Assembly: GCA_021397845.1 (NCBI GenBank)
Contig: CM038041.1
Coordinates: forward strand, 144,872,780-144,936,779
Direction: 5' to 3'
Length of the DNA: 64,000 nt
DNA from: Areca catechu
Taxonomy: Eukaryota > Streptophyta > Magnoliopsida > Arecales > Arecaceae
The notes beneath the pieces were generated by a model, which was not told the origin of the DNA, did not search any database, and saw only the letters and a list, made by a program, of their open reading frames with translations. The translations under genes and the position numbers were made by a program. This document shows positions 24,601-36,521 of this stretch, piece by piece. The first letter of the stretch is position 1. Every line of letters starts with the position of its first letter.

Positions 24601-27600
24601 CAGTTAGGCATTGCTTAAGCTGATCGTGTAAAGTAATTGCCTTGAAATGGTATTGTCCGAGTTGGTCATTTACTCATTTACTGTAATTGTCTCGGTTAAG
24701 CATTGCTTAAGCTGACCATGTAAAGCAATTGCCTTAAAGTGGTATTGTTCGAGCTGATCGTGTATGGCAATTGTCTCAGTTGGGCATTCCTTAAGTTGAT
24801 TGTTTAAAGTGACTATCTTGAAATAGCATTGTTCGAGCCGGTCGTGCATGGCAATTATCTCAATTAGGCATTGCTTAAGTTGATCGTGTAAAGCAACTAT
24901 CTTGAAAAGGCATTGTTCGAGTTGGTCGTGTATGACAATTATTTCAGTTAGGCATTTCTTAAGCTGACTGTGTAAAGCAACTATTTTGAAGTGGCATTGT
25001 CCGACCTGTTCGTGTATGACAATTGCCTCGATTAGGCATTGCTTGATCGTGTAAAACAACTACCTGTAAGTGGCATCGTCCGAGCTGGTTGTGTACGGCA
25101 ATTGCCTCAGTTAGGCATTACTTAAGATGACCGTATAAAGTGATTGCTTTGAAGTGGTGTCATTCGAGCTGGTCGTGCACGGTAATTGCTTCAGAGGGGC
25201 ATTTGCTTAAGCTGACCGTGTAAAGCGACTATCTCATATTGGCACTATTTAAGATAGCTATGACGCTATTGAAGCTAGTTTTCTTTTTGGACTTTCGGTG
25301 TTACTTATGATGGCCAATGGTTGCCTTAGATTGGCACTATCTAAGCTTGCTTATAGAAACGATAATTTTGGATCAGCATATGTAAAAGTCCAGACACACG
25401 AAGCTCGAGTAACTTCCTTATCCTGGGATCTTAGAGGAAGCCTAAGGCATTATTGAATGGTGGCTTGCATGTTTATATCTACATGTTGATTCGATTGATT
25501 ATTCTAATTAAAGCTAATGGAGCATTCAGCCAAAGCTACTTGGCAATTGTCTATGGACTTGTTTATTCTGTCAATAGCCAAAGTTGGAGTTGTTTAGTCG
25601 AAGGTTCTAAGTTACTAATTAGAAATTATTTGAATGCAATCTGAGGTAGAAGTTGGATGTGTTTGTCTACTCAATTTTGTTATGACATTATAGGTAAAAT
25701 ATCCAAGCAAAATTTTCCTTCATTGATTCAAAAGAAACTTGTACAATGACCTTCAAATGGTCGGGTATGGTTTACAATAAAAGAAAACAAAAAACTCTTA
25801 TGGTGCGATGGCCTGGGTATCTTCGGTGGGAGCTTCTGTAGGGACTTCGCCTTCTTCGAGCCTTAGGAACTTGTCCAAGAAGTTTAAGTCTAGCTCAGGA
25901 TATTGGGCAGCAACTTTATCTTGAATGAATTGCTTCTTGACGCTATAGGCATCGGAGGCAAAGTCAGCCTTCTCATCAAGAAATTCGGTTGATGCTTGGA
26001 AGTCCTTCATTGCCTTTAATGTAGCAGCCTCGATTCTACTCTTAGTGCTGTTTTCAACTTAACTTTTGCTCCGCCATCTTAGCCTTGGCCTCGCTCTTCT
26101 TTAGCAAAGCCTCCAGCATCTTTATTTTGGCCACTTGAACTTCTTGGATACCTTTTATTCTGGAGTTCTCCACTGCTCTTTGCAGGGCTGCCTCGGCATT
26201 CTCGGCCCTTTTGGTGGTAGCATTGACCCTCTTCTCGGCCTCCATGGTCCCCACATGGACCTTATTTTTTAGCATCTCGGTCTCTAACTTGGCCTCGGTC
26301 GAGATGTCTCGTCCGTGCTCGAAGTATCCATTATGTACATAGCCAGTTGCCAAAGAAAGCTTGTTAGAAACAAAAAATATGTAAGCATTGAAGCGTGAGA
26401 ATTTGCAAGTGTTCTGGCTTACCTGGATGAAGCAATCATTGCTTTCCTCTGCACGATGGAACGTGACTTAGTCAGAAGCTCGTTCGCGTCGGTGGGAAAG
26501 ATAAGCCTGGAGAAGGTTTCATGTGCTAGCTTATAGTCTTCTAGCATGGAAGCCTCGAGCCTAGTGCAGGCAGGAGCGATTTCGGATACCCCCTCCTAGG
26601 TTGATGCGGTAATGGTTTTGTCTGAGATGCCGGGGCTATCCACCCTTTGTCTGCCTTGAGCATGGGGCTAGGGAGACTCGGGCTTGGCCTCCACTCGGCT
26701 TCGACCTGGGGGGCTAGGGTAGCCCCGGCAGCTCCCTTGATCTGTGGATGGAACTAGGTGTGCTCTCCAATCTCTCGCTTGAGCTTGAGGAGGTGCAAGG
26801 GCGATCAGAAGCACAACGAGCCGATCCCTTGCTCGAGCTTGAGGAGGCATAGGGGCGACCGGAAGCATGATGGGTTGATCCTTCGCTTGAGCTTGAGGAG
26901 GTGCAGAGGTGATTGGAAGCACGATAGCGACAGGTTGGGTGGGCTGCTCTGACCTTGAAGACTTCCAAGAAGCCGGCAACGAGGGAGGACTCCTGGAATC
27001 TACAAGCTTCTTTTGCTTGGATGTCTGCTTGGGATCCTACTTTGACCTTCACATGTCTGGATCCATCCTTGCAACAAAAACAATCGAAGGTTAGTGTTAA
27101 GTTCAAGCAAATCAAATGAGTATAAAACTTGAGGAAGGAGTTTAGATTCATGCACACCTTGAGGGATGGCTGAGCTGATTCTAACATTATACATCTACTT
27201 TAAAAGGAGATCCTTCAGGCAACCGAAATTCATGTAGGACCTTGAATTCCTTCCTCTGGTGTTGGTCCAAGGTGGGTTCTCTGAGAACTGATTTTTTAGG
27301 GTCTTTCTAGATGACAAATTTCCAAGCTTTGCCAAAAATTCTGGAAATGAATAAAAAACGTTCCTTTTAGCCATGAACGGTGAAAGGAGCGCCCTAGATC
27401 AGCAAGGAGACACCTTTCTTCTTACAAGGTGATACATATGACCATCCACTTGATCTAGGATGCCTTTTAAAAGTATAAAAATAGCGAAAAAGAGAAATAC
27501 TGGATTCGACCCCAGCTAAAATACAAACTGCGATAAAACTACAGATATGCTGCCACAAGTTTGGAACTAACGAACATAGCGACATATCAAGAAATTGAAC

Positions 27601-30600
27601 AAAGGTAATAAAAAATAGGTGCAGGGGAAGCCTCAACTCAGCCCGAAAGCACTCCTTGTAAAGGCTTATTTAGTTTGCGGGTGGCAAGCATGCTTGATCG
27701 TTCGGTCTCGGAACTTCCAATTGGAACTCCAGAGGGATATGGTAATCTTTGTAGATTAAAACCAAATATGACTCTAAGAGCCTTGATTAGAAGTTCGATG
27801 GAGCGAAGTTTGACACTTCCTCCTTTGAAGCGGCTACCACTAAAGCCAAAGATTCCTTAGAGGAATTCATCTTGAAAATTGAAATAAAAAAAGATTTTAA
27901 AAAGTTGTAGTGACAAGAAAAAGACCAATGAGGGAGAACTCAGGAATAGTATCAAGAAGAAAGAGAGAACAAAAAAAAGTCATAAGGAGCCAGTATCATC
28001 ATGTCAAGGATTTAAATAAAGCTAAGGCTCAACCTTAGAGAGGCGCCCTCTCTCAGAAAATTAATGCGGGGATGATGAAAAGGTAAAATTCGATGAAAGG
28101 CGGCTAGATGATTGACATGTGGTGCTCTTTTGCTGGGCACAAATATTGTAACAAATATGGCAATTAATGACAATGGCAGGCAAATTGCACTTTGCATGGC
28201 GTTTGAAGCGGTATGCCAAAATGCTTATTGCACAAAGGCAGCTCGAATTCCAATTGGGAGCATACTGGTCTTTTGCGGGGAATTTTTTAAGTCCCAGTTC
28301 GGATTTTGGGTTAGATCGCTTCATCTATCCGTCAAGTCTATTGTAGAAAAAGTTCGGATTCTGGGTCAAAGTGGCTTCTCTATCAACATATATATATCTT
28401 CTATATCCTAGTTTGGATCATAAATTGGATTATCTACTTCAGACCATGGGTTAGACTTCGAATTATATATTTTAGAATGACCTACATATAAACAATTGAC
28501 AAACTTAGCCACATAGGTCCAACTATAAATACTTTGGTCAGAATAACATTCAATGTAACAAGATCAATTACTGATAAGTTAGCTGTTGTACACAAGACAC
28601 AATTTAGAGTTTCAGACATTTAGAAACATGTTTAGGGAATATTCGATGGCACAGACATTTTAAGAACTCATCTTTATTGAACCTGGAGTATCATTACATA
28701 AAGAAATGATTACATGCTTGAAGAAAGGAAAAAAAGTACATCAAAAAAAGATAAAAAAAATAAGGAAAATACATTTATTTGGACCCCAGGGCCTTGTTTT
28801 CCTCGGAGTGAATCTTGGGGTCAGTCCGAGTAGCATGAAACTTGGTTGCAGGAAGAGCTTGTCCATAGCTTTTCACAAATGCCCTACTTCGGTCATCCAC
28901 CATAGCTTCTAGGCTCCTATTTGAAGAATCAGCTCTCAAGAGTTCAGTATGATTATTGTTAAGAAAGGCTTGGGCCATCAACTTGCACTGCTTAAAGCTT
29001 GCAAAGAAACTCTTCTTGCAAGCCTTCGTCACGGCCTCATTTCCCATCTTTTCCAAGTTGTTCACTTTCTTGTTGGCAAAATTGGCCAAGTGCTCTTAGC
29101 TTATGAGTTGGCGATAGAGGAATGTTTTATGATCTTTTTTGAACAGCTCCTCTATGTGCTTAACCCTCGATGTAGTAGAATGGAGCTTATCCCGAAGCTT
29201 AGACAGCTCCATGGTCCTTGAGTCTCCCATGCAGCCGAGCTAGAGCCCTTGGATGGGGCTTCTGCCTTTTGAGAAAGAGAGCCTCTCGATGAATGAGCCT
29301 CGATGGTAGTAACTTGGCTCTTTCTCCCTTTTTCCCTCTCATGTCCCCCTTTTAGGTGCTTCACTTCATCCTGGGCACAAAAGCAATTTATCTTGGCTTG
29401 TTAACCCATTGCTCAAGATCCTTTATTCTAGCTTTCGCCTTTACCACTGCATCATCCCGATGGTCAATTTTCTCTTGAGCCTTTTGGAGGGCTTCTTCAC
29501 AGTAGTCAGTCTCTCTCACTAGCTCGGTATTGATGGTCTTCTCTTGTTCCAACATGTATTCAAGTTGGTTTGGCTGTTCTCTCGCTGTAATGAGTTCTTG
29601 CATCGAGGCACTGGTAGCTAAATTGGCGAAATGGGCCAAGTAATGTCCCAGCTGAGCAAATCCCAGACAAAGCAATGGTCACCGTGCTAGTTCAATAGTG
29701 CAATAGGGAATAGAAACGAAGTAGGAAGATTACTCACCCGGATAAATGATCCTAGGGCATCAGAAATTTAGGAAGTCTAGTCTGATAGCTGTCTCTCCAT
29801 TAGTGGAAGGAGGCCCCTAAGCAGCCTTGCGGCCATATTGAAACCTTCTCGCATAGTTGCGCCCATGTCAGAGTTTTCCAGCATGGCATCGATGGACGGT
29901 TGTGGTGGATTACTGGAAAAAGGCATTGCTAAAGAATTGAAGATTACCTCTATTAGGGACTCCGATGCATAAATGGAGTCCATCACCTTTACCTTATTTT
30001 CTTCCAATGGGCTCGTGGTATCTATCATCCCCGCTGGTGGGCCGGTAGCCTCTATAGTCTCCTCCGAAATCCTTTTTGCTGGTACAAATGCCTCACCACA
30101 AAGGTCTTGTCCAACAGAGTGGTGATGTTCTCTACCTCTATTGGAATCTCCTCGAGCAGGCCGACATCACCACTCAGCGAGGATGGAGCTTGAGCAACTG
30201 GTGGGGCAATCTCTCCTATTGAAAGGGGTGTTGGGAGCAATGCAACAGGGGGATCAATTGGTTCTGGAGGAGGCGCGACCAAGGGGTTGACAGTGCTGGC
30301 TACTAGAGTTGAGGGAGTGCCTGTAGGTGCAGTTTTATTAAATTATTTCCTTTGAAATGCCCTCTTGAGTGCTTCATGTTCCTTCGGAGTCAAGTCTCGA
30401 GGAAACAAAAAGGAGTATTATGGGAGGCTTAACTGTAAAAAAAATTTGAATAAAAAATAATCTTTGGGTGAACTCCAAAGGAAGGATAGATTTAAATAGA
30501 GAAGGAAGAGAAAAGAAAAGAAGACAAAAATGTGCAATTATTAATTCAAAATTTTTAAAATATTTTGTAACAGTAAATGGATTAATTAATTGTATACAGT

Positions 30601-33600
30601 CGCGTCAATTCTCTCAAATAGCCAGCAGTTGATGGCATCCAAATGCTGTTTGTATTAAATGATGAAATGATGACTCATCGAGAGCTGCAGTCGGGCACTC
30701 CAAGAGCTAAGGCATGATGTCAGCCAAGATTCTCCGAACCATGCGGAACCGGCCAGTTCGAGATGTACCGAACCGTACTGGTGGCTGAACGGCACGGTTC
30801 AGCCACAAATTGAAACGGCCCCCCAAAAAAAAATATATATATTTTTTACTGGACCGAATCGGACCCGAACTGGGCCGAACCGGTGTGTAACCGGTCGAAA
30901 CGAGGCCGAACCGGTCGGTTCGAGCCCGGTTCGGGTCGGTTCGGTGGGTGGGCCTTTGTTTTTGTCACATGGCTACTATAGCCATGTGACATGTTGTCAG
31001 GGGGGATGTCATTGATGTTTTAAGCAGTAACAGTAAAGAGCTCGTAAGAGCTCTCTGCTGCGGTTGTTTTAACGACAATCGTTTAAAAAAAAACTTAATC
31101 CATTTCAACTTAATCAAACTTGCAGAAGTCGAGGAAGGTAGAATCAAGATATGTATACCTTTCTTTTTCCGTATTTCCCTCTTTCGTCTCGTTTTTTTAT
31201 TAAAATCTGTGCAAAATAAAAAATTAAGAAATGATGTCAAAATTTATTTGTTCGCTATGATTTTAGAGTATGTGGTAGATATAGGATATATCTACACAAT
31301 GATACTAAAATCTTGATTTTTTTGTTAAGTATATAATTTTTTAAATTAAAAATTAATTTTAGATTAATAAATTAATTTAAAAAATAATTTAAAAAAATTG
31401 TAATTATAAATTATTAATTTAGGGCTCGTAAGCTACTCTAACTATAAATTTCATGTCGATTTATTCAAGTTTTGATGCATCTCATGAATAGTGCCGTAGG
31501 TCTTAAATTGAAGAAAAATTGACTTTTAATGCATTTCTAGAATTTTAAAAAAATATATGTATCATGTACGATAGAATCCTACACGAGTCTAAAATTTAAA
31601 ATTTTTTTATTTTTCTTTATTTTCTAAAATTTTTAAATAAAAAAATAAAAAAATAAATTAAATTTTAAAAATTAGGTTAATAAAGTGTTAATTAATAAAC
31701 ATTATTATTGACCTTATATGAAATTTAAATATTCAGGTATGGATTCATCAAGGAGGAAGAAAGATCCGGAACGAGATATTGGCTGGTTATATGGAGAAAT
31801 GCTCTCGGGTCGGCATCACTGAAGGTGTAAATGGTACAATATGGAATTCAAAGATGGGGGTAACAAGGTTGAAGCAGTACTTGGCTGGCGGCTATTCTGA
31901 TGTATTTGCATACCGACAGTGTACACAGGAGGTCCGTCAGTTGATGAAGAAACACTTTGTTGATTTTAAAATTGGGAAGGAAAGAGCAGCAAAGAAGAAG
32001 GCAGAGATGGATCGTAGAGCCGCAGAACCACCTTCTTATTATTCCAGGAAGTCAGAGGGAGCATCTATTCTTTCTGATGAGGAGGCACAGATGGAGGCTG
32101 CTATTCAAGCGAGCTTGTATGAGCAGAGATAGCAGGAGGAGGCAGCCAGGCATAGACAACGATTTGGACTATCAGTTTTTGAGTCGGGATCGGGATTTGG
32201 TTCTGCTAGTGCTATAGGAGAGTTTGAGATAGTTTAGGAGGACCTCCTCAGTCAGAGAGCCCGTCATGAGAGGCACCAGTTATATTGCATCCATGTTGGG
32301 AGCATTTGACAGTAGAAGGAAGTCCTTTAGGAACATTCTGAAGGGAGCTACTATCAATGATGTCGATCCACATGTCTTTTCCAGTAGAAATTCCAAGCAA
32401 CAGAGGATCGACACAATGCTGAAAAAAGATAAGAAGGATATGTGGCGGGCCATCTCCTCCTGGTTTCATTTCAGTCATATTCCAGTCCATGCATCAGACA
32501 ATCCATATTATCGCTCTGCTATTTCATCTATACAGGCTGCTGGTGTAGGTATAGATCCTTTAGCATCGAGGGATATCTATGGTCAGCTTCTGGATAACAA
32601 TAAGGAGTTAGAAGGATAGATATTTTTATATCAGACAAGTGGCCGGTGTATGGATTGACGGTGATGTGTGATAGTTGGACTGGTCCTACTAGATGGAGCA
32701 TCATCAATTTCTTGACTTATTGTGATGGAAAGATTTTTTTTTAGAAGTCTATTGATGCTTCAGATGAGGTGCACGACGCAGTTATATCCTCAGATTGATG
32801 GAGGAGGTGATTGATCAGGTGGGAGAGCATCATGTCGTGCAAGTCATCACTGATAATGGATCACAGTACAGGGCCGCAGGGCAGATTTTGATGGAGTGGC
32901 GGTTGCATATTTTCTGGATCCCTTGTGCTGCACATTATATAGATCTCATGTTGATGGATATTGAAAAAATCTGCAGGATGCAGAAGATTGTTGAGCTAGC
33001 ACAGTCTATCACCAAATTTATGTATAACCATAAATGGGTCTTATCATTGATGAGGAGCTTTACAGGGAGATATTGAGATTGGGGGTCACATGATTTGCTA
33101 CTAATTATATTGCACTTGATAGTCTTCTTGGCAAGAAAGCAGAGCTGTGTCAGATGTTTATCAGTCAGGGGTGGTAGCAGAGCAGATATGCCAGGACAAA
33201 TAGTGAGGGAAGCAATGTAGAAAATTTAGTGACGAGACAGAAATTCTGTAAGCAGGTTGAGAGGATAGTGGAGGCTATCAAGTCTCTATATGAGGTATTT
33301 CGCGTCGTGGACTCCGAGAGGTATGTTCAGATAGGCTTCTTATATTTTATGATGCAAAGGGTAAAGGAAAAGATCCAAGAGGTAGATCCATCACATGCAT
33401 CTGAGAATATCCAGATCATTGATGGACGGTGGAGTTATCAAATGAGTTCGGATTTGCATCTAGCAAGTACGTAGTAATTTATGAAGTCTCTAAAAATTAA
33501 AATTCAATTAGATTTGTACAAGTACGCTTGACTAATTCTTAAAATATATGTGCATCTTACTATTTAAATCCGAAATTTCAGTACTCCGTACCGGATATTG

Positions 33601-36343
33601 TCATGGATGAAGATCTTATGTCTGCTCTACGCAATGTTATATATAATATGGAGCCTGATCCAGATATCACTGCTATATGCCTTGAAGTAGTTAGGTTGAA
33701 ATTATTGAGTGTTTTTTAAGAGCATTAATTTCAACAAGTAGCACATGCTAACAAAATTTTTTTCTGGTAGACGAAATTTTTCAGGGAGGGCACATATTCA
33801 TTTGGATCCACTGTAGCAATTAGAAGTAAATCAAAGATGAATCCTAGTAGATACTACTAAGGAGCAAGTGTAATATTATATCAAGATTAAATTTTTTATT
33901 TTGTCAAATCTAAAATTTTAAATAATGTAATGTCTTTTGTAGCTGCATGGTGGGTGCATTTTGGTGGATTTGCTAAAAATCTGAAGGTTCTTGCAGTTAA
34001 GATCCTCTCCCAAACAGTGTCATCCAATGGATGTGAGCGCAACTGGTCTACATTTGGCCTTATTCACTCTAAGCAAAGGCACCATTTGAAACATAAATGT
34101 CTTAACGATCTTGTGTATGTACACTATAATTTAAGGTTGAGGCTAAAGTATATTCAGAAAGAAGTAAAATTGAAATATCCCGATCTCACTGCAAATTCAT
34201 ATGTTGATGAGGATAAAGATCCAATGATTGGGTGGGTCATGAGTCAGCAGCAGCAGCCAGAGCTTGATGAGTTAGGATCGTCTCTTTGACCAGCCAGTTT
34301 TGTAGCTAGTGATGCTGGGATGGATGCTGGACAATGGGCAACAAGCCATATTCTTCACAGGACTCCAGCGGATACAACATATCGTCCCTTCCTACCATCT
34401 AGTAGATCCGGAGACAGAGAAAAAGGAAAGGCAGTTGCACCTCCATCGGAGTACTTAGTTCACTCATATTCAGATACTAGAAAGAGTGATGATAGTGCTT
34501 CAAATAGTGGAGGATCTAGTGATTAGGGAGGGGCAGGAGGATAGGAGTCGAAGCCACTTATTCATATTCGATTCATTAGGGAGTCGCAGTTTAGCCATGC
34601 CATGCAGGATACAGATCATGGATTACCATCTGATAGATCCAGTTACAATTCCATATAAGTGATGGGCTCCGCGTGGTCGTTCGGGACATGATACAGTTGC
34701 AGTTTTTGCACGTGGAGTAGGATCCATGGATGTATCTGGGTCATCCTCATATTCAGGATCCTCTTATCTGCAGCTACTGGCAGCTTCTGATCCATATGAT
34801 CTATATGGTTCATCCGAGATGTCATCATCCAGTGGTTATTATCATATACAGCTCGAAGTATCTTATGGATCTGATTTTGCTGCTGGTATATTTGGATGGG
34901 TCCTTGCACTGCCATATCATCAGTCTCTGGATAGCTTTCAGAGTCGAAACATCAAAGAGGGATCTGCGATGAGTTATGATTCATTACGCATACCTCCTGG
35001 GATGAGCTTAGAGTATCATGCTGCTTGGCAAGAGGGATATACCGATTTTCCTACAGAGTACATAAATGATCCCTATATTTATGGACATCGTCACTCTACC
35101 CGATTCTAGATATTGGTATGTAATTATATGTTTATACTACATTTCACTTTCATTAATTGCTGACAATCTTAGTTTAATTATCATTTTTTATCTTATTTCA
35201 ATTGAAAATAGTCCTAAATCTTAGTATTTAGTCCTAAATCTTGAAATCGGACATATCTTAAATTCTAAATTTCAAGCATTTTGAACTCTTAAACACTAAA
35301 TTCTAAACCCTAAACCCTTAAAAAATAAAATAAAAATCTTAAAATCACAAAACTCATAAAAAAAATCAAAAAAAAATGGGCATACCGGTCCACGCCGTAC
35401 CGTGTATCGGCACGGTATGGTACTGTACCGGTACCGGCCGGCCACTGGTATGGCTCCCGGTACCGGTACCGGGAACCTTGATGTCAGCATTACTTAGTCT
35501 AATCCACTTCTGGCTTAAATTTGGTAGTAGGGGCAAGTGTTACGAGGGTACTTCGGATGTCTCAGATATATTTTTGGGATAGCTACAGAGGTAAGTACTT
35601 CATCTGCCAACCTAGTTGCTGACCTATCCACTGGCCAGAGTTGATCACTGAAGCATCTTCGCAGTTAATTAACCAGTTGCTGCAGCCCTGTTTGCTGACC
35701 TATTTGTCGGCCTATCAGTAGTGCCAAACTTAATGCCGAAGTAATTTGCACTTAGCTGTTATCAGCTTTAGTTCTTTGATGCACTCCTTGTCATGTGACC
35801 CGTCTTTGAGATATCAAATGGCTAGTGATCCAACATGCGGAAATAATTATTCCATGCGGATAAGATCAATGGCAACCAATTCTTTCTTACGAGGGAGCGG
35901 ATGAGAGCTAAGATCTCGTGCCCATAACAACATGATGAATAACCTGATCTTCAAGATAACAACGAAACGATCCCATGGTGGTCTTCTATAAATACGAGTC
36001 TTGAGGGCTCCAAGTAACCAATTTTTTCTTGCTTACTACTTTCCTTTGTTTCGGAGTTTTGACTTGAGTGCCGATGGATCCTCGTCGGAGCCAACTCCGT
36101 CTAGGGACCTTTTTGCATGTCACTCTAGTAGTGGCTCCTGTTAGCTTTCTTCTCCGACCTCGAGCCAGGATCTACAGCATACATGCATATATATATATAT
36201 ACATGTATGCATATATGTGCCCATATGTATATGTACATGTATGTATACATACATTTTTGTGTCCATATGTATATGTATGTATATATATACATACATACAT
36301 ATATATATATACATACATACATACATATATATACATACATACA

Positions 36344-36379
<36 letters not shown>

Positions 36380-36452
36380 CATACATACATATATATACAT
36401 ACATACATATATATACATACATACATACATATACATACATACATATATATAC

Positions 36453-36486
<34 letters not shown>

Positions 36487-36488
36487 AT

Positions 36489-36521
<33 letters not shown>

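Noticed and set aside
24670..25059. 129-codon minus-strand frame with repeated HDQLEQC motifs
   Set aside because: It spans the 84-bp array, whose length is divisible by three; no start context or conserved domain.
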